Positions 43,497 through 52,656 of a DNA stretch of 64,000 bases are shown one piece after another. Under the pieces are notes generated by a model. It saw nothing but the letters and a program-made list of their open reading frames with translations, did no database searches and was not told the origin of the DNA. The position numbers and the translations under genes were made by a program. Source of the DNA: an uncultured Eubacterium sp. (GTDB lineage: Bacteria > Bacillota > Clostridia > Lachnospirales > Lachnospiraceae); NCBI GenBank assembly GCA_910584245.1, contig CAJTZF010000014.1, forward strand, positions 10,049 through 74,048. Direction: 5' to 3'. How positions within the stretch are numbered: position 1 is the first letter of the stretch; each line of letters starts with the position of its first letter.

Positions 43497-44189
43497 ATGA
43501 AAGAAAAAGTGCAAAGCTTGAAAGGAAAGCTGATTGTGTCTTGTCAGGCCTTACCGCATGAGCCGCTGCATTCTTCCTTTATTATGGGCAGGATGGCGGT
43601 AGCGGCGAAAGAGGGCGGGGCTTGTGGTATCCGTGCGAACACAAAAGAGGACATAAGCGAGATTCAGTCGAACGTAGACCTTCCCATCATCGGAATTGTA
43701 AAGAGAGATTATGCAGATAGTAAGGTTTATATTACGCCAACGATGAGGGAAGTGGATGAGTTAATGGAAGTAAAGCCGGAGATTATTGCGCTTGACGCCA
43801 CTGGCGCCCTCCGCCCGCAGGAGGTGTCGCTGGACGATTTTTTCCGGCAGGTGAAGGAAAAATATCCGGATCAACTTTGGATGGCAGATTGCTCGACCGT
43901 AGAGGAGGCGTGCCATGCAGATGAGATCGGATTTGACTTTATCGGCACGACGATGGTCGGTTACACCGAACAGAGCAGGAATGACAAAATTGAGGCGGAT
44001 GATTTCAAGATTTTGAGGGAAATCATCGCGGGAGTGAGAAATAAAGTAATTGCGGAAGGGAATATTAATACGCCGGAGAAGGCGAAACGGGTTATAGAGC
44101 TGGGGGCATTCAGCGTCGTGGTAGGCTCTGTGATCACCCGTCCGCAGCTAATCACGAAAGCGTTCGCAGAGGCGCTTGCAGACGAATAA
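43497..44189 (+). CDS. nanE: N-acetylmannosamine-6-phosphate 2-epimerase
   Basis: Interconverts ManNAc-6-P and GlcNAc-6-P in sialic acid catabolism. 230-residue TIM barrel with LIVSCQALPHEPLHSS, GIVKRDYADS, EIIALDATGALRPQ and VIAEGNINTPEKAK, matching NanE. First gene of the nan operon, preceded by AAAAGGAGG. Confidence 0.95.
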   Translation: MKEKVQSLKGKLIVSCQALPHEPLHSSFIMGRMAVAAKEGGACGIRANTKEDISEIQSNVDLPIIGIVKRDYADSKVYITPTMREVDELMEVKPEIIALDATGALRPQEVSLDDFFRQVKEKYPDQLWMADCSTVEEACHADEIGFDFIGTTMVGYTEQSRNDKIEADDFKILREIIAGVRNKVIAEGNINTPEKAKRVIELGAFSVVVGSVITRPQLITKAFAEALADE

Positions 44190-44220
44190 CAACGATTAAA
44201 AGGAAAAGGAGAGAAGCGCT

Positions 44221-45141
44221 ATGAGAAATTTAGATAAGTATAAAGGTGTGATTCCGGCATTTTATGCCTGCTATGACAGCGAGGGAAACATAAGTCCCGA
44301 AGGGGTACAGACGCTTATAAAGTATTTTGTGGACAAGGGGGTCAAGGGTGTTTATGTAAACGGTTCGTCCGGAGAATGCATTTACCAGAGTGTAGAGGAC
44401 AAAAAGCTTGTGCTGGAGCAGGTAATGAAGGCCGCCGGGGGAAAGCTTACAGTTATTGCGCATGTGGCGTGCAATAACACGAAGGACAGTATGGAGCTTG
44501 CCCGCCATGCGGAAAGTCTTGGTGTAGATGCGATCGCGGCAATTCCGCCCATCTATTTCCGGCTGCCGGAGCATGCCATCGCGCAGTATTGGAATGATAT
44601 CAGTTCAGCGGCGCCGAATACCGATTTTGTCATTTACAATATCCCGCAGCTCGCCGGGGTTGCCCTTACGATGAATCTGTTTGCGGAGATGAGGAAAAAC
44701 CCGAGAGTGGTCGGCGTCAAGAATTCCTCCATGCCTGTACAGGATATCCAAATGTTCCAGGCGGCGGCAGGTGAGGATTATATAGTTTTCAACGGCCCGG
44801 ACGAACAGTTTATTAGCGGACGTATCATTGGTGCAGAAGGGGGAATCGGCGGAACTTATGGGGTAATGCCGGAGCTTTTCCTCAAAATGGATGAGTGTGT
44901 CCGGACAAATGATCTGAAAAAGGCAAAGGAAATCCAGTACGCGGTCAATGAAGTGATTTACAAAATGTGTTCCGCACATGGCAATATGTACGGTGTCATT
45001 AAGGCGATTTTGAAAATCAACGAGAATTTGGAGCTCGGAGGAGTGAGGAAGCCGCTTCCGGCGCTGTCCGGTTCGGATATGGAAATTGTGCAGGAAGCGG
45101 CCGGGATGATCCGGGCGGCGAAGGAGAAATATCTGCACTAG
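44221..45141 (+). CDS. nanA: N-acetylneuraminate lyase
   Basis: Splits N-acetylneuraminate into ManNAc and pyruvate through a Schiff base. 306 residues of the DHDPS/NAL TIM-barrel family. VNGSSGECIYQS carries the carboxylate-binding loop, FVIYNIPQLAG the catalytic Tyr, and VVGVKNSS the Schiff-base Lys. Between nanE and the symporter gene, so a NanA role is favoured over dihydrodipicolinate synthase. Confidence 0.93.
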   Translation: MRNLDKYKGVIPAFYACYDSEGNISPEGVQTLIKYFVDKGVKGVYVNGSSGECIYQSVEDKKLVLEQVMKAAGGKLTVIAHVACNNTKDSMELARHAESLGVDAIAAIPPIYFRLPEHAIAQYWNDISSAAPNTDFVIYNIPQLAGVALTMNLFAEMRKNPRVVGVKNSSMPVQDIQMFQAAAGEDYIVFNGPDEQFISGRIIGAEGGIGGTYGVMPELFLKMDECVRTNDLKKAKEIQYAVNEVIYKMCSAHGNMYGVIKAILKINENLELGGVRKPLPALSGSDMEIVQEAAGMIRAAKEKYLH

Positions 45142-45166
45142 CATTAAGAAGGAGGGAAAAACAGCA

Positions 45167-46684
45167 ATGCAAGGATTTACTGTTATTGATTTAATTATCC
45201 TAATCGTATATCTGGCGGCAGTTTTGTTTGCCGGCCTTCATTTCGCAAAAAAGGATATGAAGGGAAAGGAGTATTTCAAGGGGGATGGTACGGTGCCCTG
45301 GTGGGTGACCTCTGTATCTATATTTGCCACTCTGCTAAGTCCGATTTCATTTTTATCCCTGGCGGGAAATTCCTATGCGGGCACATGGATTATGTGGTTT
45401 GCCCAGCTGGGCATGCTTTTGGCGATTCCGATTACGATCCGTTTCTTCCTGCCCGTTTATAGTAAGCTGGATATTGATACTGCATACCACTATTTGGAAT
45501 TGCGGTTTGGAAGTAAGGGTCTCCGCGTATTGGGAGCGGCGATGTTCATTATTTACCAGATCGGACGTATGTCCATTATCATGTATCTTCCCTGTATGGT
45601 GCTCGGAAGCCTGACAGGAATTAGTGTGAATTTGTTAATTGTCCTTATGGGGGTAATTGCGATTGTCTATTCCTATACAGGCGGGTTAAAGTCCGTACTT
45701 TGGACCGACTTCATCCAGGGTTCTGTATTATTGATCGGAGTTACGTTTGCGCTTGTGTTTCTGCTTATCAATATTGATGGCGGAGCTGGGGCGCTATTCG
45801 GGGCGTTGGCGCATGAGCACAAGTTCCTGGCAGCGGACCAGCCGATTTTTGATATTAATATTTTTAAGGACAGCGTTTTTATTCTTATCGTGGGAGCGGG
45901 ATTTAATACGATGGGTTCTTATGTGTCAAGCCAGGATATTGTACAGCGGTTCACGACGACGACAGATACAAAGAAGCTGAATAAAATGATGCTCACAAAC
46001 GGAGCACTTTCTATTTTTATCGCTACCGTATTTTACCTGATCGGAACAGGGCTTTATGTGTTTTACAAGCAGAATGCGCTGCCCCCTGCGGCGGCACAGG
46101 ACCAGATCTTCGCATCCTATATCGCCTTTGAGCTTCCGGTAGGGGTTACGGGAATTTTGCTGGCGGCTATTTACGCGGCATCACAGTCTACGCTTTCGAC
46201 AGGATTGAACTCCGTAGCCTCGAGCTGGACGCTGGATATCCAGGCCCGGCTGAGTAAGAAAGAATTAAGTTTTGAGCGGCAGACCAAGATCGGCCAGTAT
46301 GTTTCACTGGCGGTAGGGGTATTCGCGATTATTGTATCTATGGTACTGGCAAACGGGGGTATCAAATCGGCCTATGAATGGTTCAACGGCTTTATGGGCC
46401 TGGTACTCGGCATACTGATCGGAATGTTTATTCTTGGGGTATTTACGAAAAAGGCGAACACGTTTGGCGCGGCCGTTGCGTTTATCGCGGCAACCGCAGT
46501 TATGGTGGGAATCAAATATTTTGTCCCCGCCGAGGCAGTCTCCATTTGGTCGTATTCCATCATTTCCATTGTCGTATCGCTCGTCGTCGGTATTCCGTCA
46601 AGTTTAATTTGGAGCAAAATCAAGGGGGAAACCTCTGTGCCGGCTCCGCACACGACGATCTACAACGTAAAGGAGGAACAATAG
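45167..46684 (+). CDS. Sodium:solute symporter, probably for sialic acid
   Basis: 505 residues with about 13 membrane helices of the SSS family (GGLKSVLWTDFIQG, FNTMGSYVSSQDIVQRF and AIYAASQSTLSTGLNS are typical blocks). Its place between nanA and yhcH in the nan operon makes free N-acetylneuraminate the likely substrate, as for SiaT-type SSS carriers. AAGGAGG precedes the start. Confidence 0.88.
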   Translation: MQGFTVIDLIILIVYLAAVLFAGLHFAKKDMKGKEYFKGDGTVPWWVTSVSIFATLLSPISFLSLAGNSYAGTWIMWFAQLGMLLAIPITIRFFLPVYSKLDIDTAYHYLELRFGSKGLRVLGAAMFIIYQIGRMSIIMYLPCMVLGSLTGISVNLLIVLMGVIAIVYSYTGGLKSVLWTDFIQGSVLLIGVTFALVFLLINIDGGAGALFGALAHEHKFLAADQPIFDINIFKDSVFILIVGAGFNTMGSYVSSQDIVQRFTTTTDTKKLNKMMLTNGALSIFIATVFYLIGTGLYVFYKQNALPPAAAQDQIFASYIAFELPVGVTGILLAAIYAASQSTLSTGLNSVASSWTLDIQARLSKKELSFERQTKIGQYVSLAVGVFAIIVSMVLANGGIKSAYEWFNGFMGLVLGILIGMFILGVFTKKANTFGAAVAFIAATAVMVGIKYFVPAEAVSIWSYSIISIVVSLVVGIPSSLIWSKIKGETSVPAPHTTIYNVKEEQ

Positions 46685-46685
46685 C

Positions 46686-47135
46686 ATGGTTTTTGGTAAT
46701 GTGAAGCATTTAGAGGAGTTTTCATTTTTGGACAGCTCTGTACGGGAATGTTTGGACTACTTTAACAGCCACGATCTGGCTTCCTATGAAAAAGGAAGCC
46801 ATGAGATTGATGGAGAGCGGCTATTCGTAAATGTGGTGGAGTACACTACAACAACGCCTGAAAACCGCTTTTGGGAAGCGCACAGGGAGTATTTGGACAT
46901 ACACGTAATGATCCGGGGGCAGGAGCAGATTGATTTGAATTTTATCCAGAATATGCAGCAAAAGGAGTATGAGAAAAAGGATGATTTCCTGCCGATGGAT
47001 GGTGAAAAAAACGCTTCTGTCGTAATGAGAAAGGGGGATTTTCTCGTATGTTATCCGAAAGATGGACACCGCACGGCGGTAGCGGTGGATGGGCCGGAGG
47101 ATATAAAGAAGGCGATTTTTAAAGTGAGGATATAA
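46686..47135 (+). CDS. YhcH/YjgK/YiaL (NanQ-like, DUF386) protein
   Basis: 149-residue cupin-like protein found in many sialic acid operons; NanQ/YhcH is linked to anomer conversion of sialic acid. Conserved blocks are FWEAHREYLDIHVMIRGQE and FLVCYPKDGHRTAVAVD with the His/Glu metal site. It starts 1 base after the symporter stop. Confidence 0.88.
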   Translation: MVFGNVKHLEEFSFLDSSVRECLDYFNSHDLASYEKGSHEIDGERLFVNVVEYTTTTPENRFWEAHREYLDIHVMIRGQEQIDLNFIQNMQQKEYEKKDDFLPMDGEKNASVVMRKGDFLVCYPKDGHRTAVAVDGPEDIKKAIFKVRI

Positions 47136-47188
47136 GATTGCGGCGGCCGCCGTGATATATTATAATGAAAGACAGGCAGAGAACGGGT

Positions 47189-48097
47189 ATGAAAAGGTAT
47201 GTGAGTATTGACATAGGCGGAACTGCGATTAAATACGGGGTTATCCAGGAGGATGGCCAAATCGTAAGCAGGGATGTGATGGATACAGAGGCCCACAAAG
47301 GAGGCGCAGGTATTCTGGACAAGGTACAGAAAATGATTGAGCGGTTCCGGGCCCAGGAGGAGATTTGCGGTATCTGCATATCGACGGCGGGGGTCGTCGA
47401 CACAGAACGGGGAAGCATCACATATTCGGCTCCCCTCATTCCGGACTATGCGGGAACAGAGTTTAAAAAAGTGCTGGAGGGCAGGTTCCACATTCCGTGC
47501 GAGGTGGAAAATGACGTAAATTGTGCCGGACTGGCGGAATACTACGCCGGGGCGGCAGAGGGCAGCCGGATTTCCCTTATGCTTACGATTGGGACCGGGA
47601 TCGGGGGCAGCCTCGTAATTGACGGGGAAATTTACCGCGGGATCAGCGGAAGCGCCTGCGAGGTAGGATATATGCTTATGCCCGGAGGGGATTTCCAGAC
47701 GCTCGGGGCGGCAAGTATACTGTCAAAGAAAGTGGCGGGATGGAAAAAGGAGCCGAGGGCGCGCTGGAATGGCTTCCGCATATTTGAGGAGGCCAAAGCG
47801 GGAGATGAGTTGTGTATCCGTGCAATTGACGAGATGACAGATGTGCTCGGAAAGGGAATTGCGAATATCTGTTATGTGCTGAATCCGGAAACTGTTGTGC
47901 TCGGCGGGGGAATTATGGCCCAGGAGGCGTTTTTGCGCAAAAGGATTGAGACGTCCACCGCGAAATATCTCGTTCCGGAGATCGCCCGCCACACGGTGCT
48001 CGCCTTTGCAAAACATGGGAATAACGCCGGGATGTTAGGGGCGTTTTACCATTTTCAGCGCTGTCAAGAGGGAATTGGAAGGGGTAACTTGCAATGA
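47189..48097 (+). CDS. nanK: ROK-family N-acetylmannosamine kinase
   Basis: Phosphorylates ManNAc to ManNAc-6-P, the substrate of NanE. 302 residues with the ATP-binding DIGGTAIKYGVI, the catalytic Asp in VENDVNCAGLAEYY, and ROK motif MLTIGTGIGGSLV. The usual ROK zinc motif (CxCGxxGCxE) is absent, as in some Firmicute NanK. The start is uncertain: ATG 47189 gives the family-typical N-terminus, ATG 47165 would add 8 residues, and neither has a strong ribosome binding site. It overlaps nagA by 4 bases. Confidence 0.88.
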   Translation: MKRYVSIDIGGTAIKYGVIQEDGQIVSRDVMDTEAHKGGAGILDKVQKMIERFRAQEEICGICISTAGVVDTERGSITYSAPLIPDYAGTEFKKVLEGRFHIPCEVENDVNCAGLAEYYAGAAEGSRISLMLTIGTGIGGSLVIDGEIYRGISGSACEVGYMLMPGGDFQTLGAASILSKKVAGWKKEPRARWNGFRIFEEAKAGDELCIRAIDEMTDVLGKGIANICYVLNPETVVLGGGIMAQEAFLRKRIETSTAKYLVPEIARHTVLAFAKHGNNAGMLGAFYHFQRCQEGIGRGNLQ

Positions 48098-49260
48098 TTA
48101 TAAGCAATGTGAAGGTTTATACAGAGGATCAGACATTTCGGGACGGCGACATTGCAGTCCAGGGTGACCGGTTTACGGACATATCCGGGGAAGCGGCCCG
48201 CACCGGAAAAGATGCGACGGTCGACGGCGGGGGATGTTACGCCATCCCAGGTCTGATTGATATACATTTTCATGGATGTAAGGGAGTCGATATTTGTGAT
48301 GGAACGAGGGAAGCGATCGCTGAAATCGCCAGATATGAGGCGTCAGCCGGAGTGACTGGGATTTGTCCGGCGACCATGACGCTTCCCGAAGAGGAGCTTA
48401 TCCATATTTTATCCGTAGCGGCCTCTTACAAAGAATCCGAGGGAGAGGGAGACGCGCAGCGGGCGGATTTGCTCGGCATAAATATGGAAGGGCCGTTTAT
48501 CAGTGTAGAGAAGAAAGGGGCGCAGGATGAGCGGAATATTATTTCCTGCGATGCCGGCGTGTGCCAAAAATTTTTAGAGGCATCGCACGGCCTGGTAAAG
48601 TTTATCGGAATTGCCCCCGAGAAAAATGCCGACGCCCTCTCGTTTATCCAGCAAATGAAAAGCAGAGTAAATATATCGCTCGCCCATACGAATGCGGACT
48701 ACGATACGGCGATGGCGGCATTTGGCGCGGGGGCGAACCACGCAGTCCATTTGTACAATGCCATGCCGGCGTTTACCCACCGGATGCCGGGGGTTGTTGG
48801 GGCGGTAGCGGACAGCCCCCATGTGACGGCGGAGCTCATTTGTGACGGCGTGCATATTCACCCTTCCGTCGTCCGCGCGACGTTCCGGATGATGGGCGGG
48901 AGCCGCATGATACTGATTAGTGACAGTATGCGCGCCACTGGTATGCCGGATGGACGTTATATGCTCGGCGGATTGGAAGTAGAGGTGGCGGGAAACCGCG
49001 CGGCCCTTGTTTCCAACGGGGCGCTGGCGGGTTCGGCGACCAATCTCATGGATTGTATGAAGACGGCAGTGAAAAAGATGGGTATTCCGCTGGAGACGGC
49101 CGTGGCATGCGCGTCCGTAAATCCCGCCAAGGCGCTCGAAGTATACGAAAATTATGGCTCAATCGCGCCCGGAAAAAAAGCGGATGTCGTACTGCTCAAT
49201 AAGGAACTGGAAGTGCAGATGGTAATCAAGGATGGGAAAAAAATAAATAGTCTTTCATAA
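48094..49260 (+). CDS. nagA: N-acetylglucosamine-6-phosphate deacetylase
   Basis: Removes acetate from GlcNAc-6-P, giving the substrate of NagB. 388 residues of the amidohydrolase superfamily: PGLIDIHFHGCKGVD, INMEGPFIS, NISLAHTNADYDTA, HLYNAMPAFTHR and ILISDSMRATGMPDG are the NagA blocks. With nagB, nanE, nanA and nanK it completes the path from sialic acid to fructose-6-phosphate. Confidence 0.95.
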   Translation: MIISNVKVYTEDQTFRDGDIAVQGDRFTDISGEAARTGKDATVDGGGCYAIPGLIDIHFHGCKGVDICDGTREAIAEIARYEASAGVTGICPATMTLPEEELIHILSVAASYKESEGEGDAQRADLLGINMEGPFISVEKKGAQDERNIISCDAGVCQKFLEASHGLVKFIGIAPEKNADALSFIQQMKSRVNISLAHTNADYDTAMAAFGAGANHAVHLYNAMPAFTHRMPGVVGAVADSPHVTAELICDGVHIHPSVVRATFRMMGGSRMILISDSMRATGMPDGRYMLGGLEVEVAGNRAALVSNGALAGSATNLMDCMKTAVKKMGIPLETAVACASVNPAKALEVYENYGSIAPGKKADVVLLNKELEVQMVIKDGKKINSLS

Positions 49261-49275
49261 GAGGGGGATAAGGAG

Positions 49276-49830
49276 ATGTATGGGATTGATGTACTAATAA
49301 AAGAGCACGATAATATACGTGTGTTTACCAAGTATGTAAGGAAGCTTTGTTGTGACGTAATCGACGGAAAACAGGTAAATATTCCGGCATTTCAAAGTTG
49401 TATTAATTTTGCCCGCAATTATGCTGACAAGCATCATCACGGAAAGGAGGAGCAAATCTTATTCCGGGTGATGATTGAAAGGCTCGGGTCTGCCGCGGAA
49501 AAATTAATTCGAAATGGAATGCTCGTTGAGCATGATCTCGGCAGATACCACATAGGGGAATTAGAGCGGGCATTGGAACAATATAGCGGGAACCCGGCGA
49601 CAAGTGGTAAACTGGATATTATTACACATGCCGCCGGTTACGCCGATATGTTGGAGCGCCATATTGAAAAAGAAAATAATGCCTGCTATTCCTATGCGGA
49701 GCGGGCGCTTTCGAAAGAAGATAAGGAGCGGATTGACGAGCAGACCAGATGCTTTGAAAAACAGGCGGAACAGAGCGGTGTGCAGAAAAAGTATGTTGCG
49801 TACCTGAAGGAAAAGGAAGGGGATTTATGA
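49276..49830 (+). CDS. Hemerythrin-domain protein
   Basis: 184-residue four-helix diiron protein. The His/Glu ligands are spread as in hemerythrin: KEHDNIRVF, KHHHGKEEQILF, EHDLGRYHIG and ERHIEKENNACY. In anaerobes such proteins sense or bind O2 or help iron and redox homeostasis. It overlaps the DUF1848 gene by 4 bases and follows nagA closely, so it may be co-transcribed with the nan operon without being part of the pathway. Confidence 0.88.
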   Translation: MYGIDVLIKEHDNIRVFTKYVRKLCCDVIDGKQVNIPAFQSCINFARNYADKHHHGKEEQILFRVMIERLGSAAEKLIRNGMLVEHDLGRYHIGELERALEQYSGNPATSGKLDIITHAAGYADMLERHIEKENNACYSYAERALSKEDKERIDEQTRCFEKQAEQSGVQKKYVAYLKEKEGDL

Positions 49831-50768
49831 TAATAAGTGCCAGCCGGAGAACGGATATACCAAATTATTATTCGGAATGGTTTTTTAACCGCATCCGGGA
49901 CGGTTTTTTGTATGTCAGGAACCCGGTGAATCCACATCAGATCAGCGATATTGACCTATCTCCCGGCGCGGTGGATTGTATCGTATTTTGGACAAAGAAT
50001 CCGGGGCCGATGCTCGGCAGATTGGATGAATTAAGCGGTTATCATTACTATTTCCAGTTTACGCTTACAGGGTATGGGACAGATATCGAATGTTATGTGC
50101 CGCATAAAAGAAAGGTGATGATTCCGGTTTTTAAACAGCTTTCCGGAGAGATTGGAAGACAGAGGGTTATATGGAGATATGATCCGATCCTTTTTACGCA
50201 TAGATATACGCCGGAGTACCATATAAAGGCGTTTGGACAAATAGCAGCATCGCTGGAGGGATATACGGACAAATGCGTTATCAGTTTTGTAGACCTTTAC
50301 GCAAAAAATAAAAAGAGTATGAGCGCTTTGAATAGTTATGATTTAGACGAAAGCCGGCTCATGGCATTTGCGGAAAAGCTGGCGCAAATTGGGTGGAAAC
50401 ACGGGATCGAAATAGCCAGCTGCGCCGAAAAACTTGATTTACAAAAATACGGTATCCGTCATAATTGCTGTATCGACAAGGATCTGATAGAACGGATAAC
50501 AGCATGTCCGATACATGTTTTAAAAGATAAAAACCAGCGTCTGGAGTGCGGGTGCGCCGAGAGTGTGGAGATTGGCGCTTACAATACGTGTAAAAATGGA
50601 TGCAGGTATTGTTATGCGAATAGCAGCGGCCTCCGTGTGGAAAACACCTGCCGTACATATAATCCGCATTCACCGCTGCTGTGCGGCGAAGTGGGGGAAG
50701 GGGATAAAATCAGTAAACGAAAGGTAAAGTCCGTAAGGGATCAACAGTTAAGTTTAAAGTTTGAATAA
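49827..50768 (+). CDS. DUF1848 protein with C-terminal CX3CX2C cluster
   Basis: 313 residues of the DUF1848 family, starting MIISASRRTDIPNYYSEWFF and containing VFWTKNPGPML. Near the C-terminus is TCKNGCRYCYA, a CX3CX2C motif like that of radical SAM enzymes but at the opposite end of the chain, with two more Cys in ECGCAES. The family is related to SplB-like proteins; its reaction is unknown. Confidence 0.85.
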   Translation: MIISASRRTDIPNYYSEWFFNRIRDGFLYVRNPVNPHQISDIDLSPGAVDCIVFWTKNPGPMLGRLDELSGYHYYFQFTLTGYGTDIECYVPHKRKVMIPVFKQLSGEIGRQRVIWRYDPILFTHRYTPEYHIKAFGQIAASLEGYTDKCVISFVDLYAKNKKSMSALNSYDLDESRLMAFAEKLAQIGWKHGIEIASCAEKLDLQKYGIRHNCCIDKDLIERITACPIHVLKDKNQRLECGCAESVEIGAYNTCKNGCRYCYANSSGLRVENTCRTYNPHSPLLCGEVGEGDKISKRKVKSVRDQQLSLKFE

Positions 50769-50835
50769 CTACAGCCTGTCTTGCATAAAGTTTAATGGTA
50801 ACAATTTTTGGACGAGTGCAAGGGGGCTGTTTTTA

Positions 50836-52656
50836 TTGAAAAGATTAGCGACATTCTTTATGATGCTGGTCATTATTGCATGTTCCGCGGTGGGAATGTG
50901 GCTGTACCAGTCATGGAGGGAAGAGCAGGATATTGTGGGAAACCAGCAATTGGTAAACGTATATATGGTAAAAGGAAAAGGAGACAAGATTGCCGTCTAT
51001 TCCCAAGAGGGGAACTTTGAGTTTAAGGTGAAATCTGATTTGGAGGAAACGGAGTATACCGGGCTTGGGGATGTTTATGTGAAGCGGGGTGAGATTGATA
51101 AGCTCGTGTGTAAGCCGGATCAGCTTCGGGAAAAGGTTTTGGCAATCGGGGAAGATTTTATAGAGTTGGAAAATTATGGACAAATTCCGCTGCACCAAAC
51201 GTGTAGCTGCTTTGTTGTGGGAAAGGAAATTGATCGCGCTTCCCAGGATGATTTGTACGTGGGCCAGGCCGACGCGGGTTTCGTCGTCGCAGAAGGAAAA
51301 ATTTGCAGTGTGCTGCTGCCACAGGAGGCGAAGAAAGAAGAAGCAAAAGAGACGGACAGCAACATCCGGGTTATGATTAAGACGGATAATTTTGCGGCGT
51401 ATGAGCATGCCCAGGTGAAGCTGCGCGGAACGAAGAAAATATACGTCAAGAGCAAAAAGAAGGAAACGGAGGTCCAGCCGGGCGAAGAGATGGTATTTAC
51501 CCCGGATTCCATGAAAGAAAAGCGGGTGAGCATCCGGAGCGAGGAGGGCGGGCGCATCGAGTTGTCTTCCCTGACACGGAGCGGACAAAAGCCGTTGTAC
51601 CGTGGAAGTATAGAAGTGGTCAAGGCAGAACAGGGACTTCATATCATCAATGAGCTGCCGATGGAGGAGTATTTATACGGGGTAATCCCGAGCGAGATGC
51701 CGGCCGGGTATGGAAAGGAGGCATTGAAGGCGCAGGCGGTTTGTGCCAGAAGCTACGCGGCCAGGCATATTAAGAATAACCGTCTGAAACAGATGGGAGC
51801 CCATGTGGACGACAGTGTGTCCTACCAGGTATACAATAATACGAGGGAGGATGAGCGGTGTAATGCGGCCGTGGACGAGACAAAGGGAAAGAAGGCGTAT
51901 TATGATGGAAAAATTGCTTCCACCTACTTTTTCTCTACGGCATGCGGTACTACATCGTCGGTGCAGGATGTGGGCTTCAGCAGCGAGAGTATTCCGTATT
52001 TGTGCGGACGTCTTCAAGAGCAGGCGTTTACCGATGAAAATGCGGCGGAGCGGGCAAAATTAGCGGCGGAGACGTTTGGAAATGAGGATCTTTTCCAAAA
52101 ATTTTTGGAGGAAGACCGGAATGTACTGGAAAAAACCCAGCCGTGGTACCGCTGGAGTACAACGATTTCGATGGGCGAAATGGAAAATAATATTAATACG
52201 AAAATAGGCGGACGGTGCCAGGCAGCCGGTGAGAATATCCAGGTCCGCCAGCCGGATGGAACCTTTATAAGCCAGCAGGTTGACAGTATAGGAAAGTTGA
52301 AACGGGTCCGCATTAAACAGCGGGGAAGCGGCGGCGTCGTCAAAATGGCAGTTATCGCCGGCACCGAAAAGACGGTGCGGGTGTTTAACGAGTACAATAT
52401 CCGGCTGCTGCTTTTCAATGAAAATGCGGTTGTGAAAAAGAACGATGGAAAAAATGTATTTGGCATGAGCATGCTTCCGAGCGGGTTTTTTGTGATCCGA
52501 CGGTCCGGAAGCGCTTTTGAGATCAAGGGAGGAGGTTTTGGACATGGCACCGGGATGAGCCAGACAGGCGCCAATGAGCTGGCACAGGCGGGAAAGGGCT
52601 ATGAAGAAATATTGCAATATTATTTCCCGGGAACCGAGGTGCGGAGTGAATCATAA
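50836..52656 (+). CDS. SpoIID/LytB-domain protein, membrane-anchored
   Basis: 606 residues: N-terminal membrane anchor (about 5-25), a beta-rich region, and a C-terminal SpoIID domain (INELPMEEYLYGVIPSEMP, LKAQAVCARSYAARH, ASTYFFSTACGTTSS, GFGHGTGMSQTGANELA). SpoIID-type proteins are lytic transglycosylases that cut denuded glycan strands. This one is longer than sporulation SpoIID, with no SpoIIQ-type neighbour. The TTG at 50836 with AGGGGG upstream is preferred; an upstream TTG at 50761 overlaps the gene before it. Confidence 0.87.
   Translation: MKRLATFFMMLVIIACSAVGMWLYQSWREEQDIVGNQQLVNVYMVKGKGDKIAVYSQEGNFEFKVKSDLEETEYTGLGDVYVKRGEIDKLVCKPDQLREKVLAIGEDFIELENYGQIPLHQTCSCFVVGKEIDRASQDDLYVGQADAGFVVAEGKICSVLLPQEAKKEEAKETDSNIRVMIKTDNFAAYEHAQVKLRGTKKIYVKSKKKETEVQPGEEMVFTPDSMKEKRVSIRSEEGGRIELSSLTRSGQKPLYRGSIEVVKAEQGLHIINELPMEEYLYGVIPSEMPAGYGKEALKAQAVCARSYAARHIKNNRLKQMGAHVDDSVSYQVYNNTREDERCNAAVDETKGKKAYYDGKIASTYFFSTACGTTSSVQDVGFSSESIPYLCGRLQEQAFTDENAAERAKLAAETFGNEDLFQKFLEEDRNVLEKTQPWYRWSTTISMGEMENNINTKIGGRCQAAGENIQVRQPDGTFISQQVDSIGKLKRVRIKQRGSGGVVKMAVIAGTEKTVRVFNEYNIRLLLFNENAVVKKNDGKNVFGMSMLPSGFFVIRRSGSAFEIKGGGFGHGTGMSQTGANELAQAGKGYEEILQYYFPGTEVRSES

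Noticed and set aside
50911..51642. 243-codon open frame antisense to the SpoIID-like gene
   Set aside because: Shadow frame without domain or start signals.
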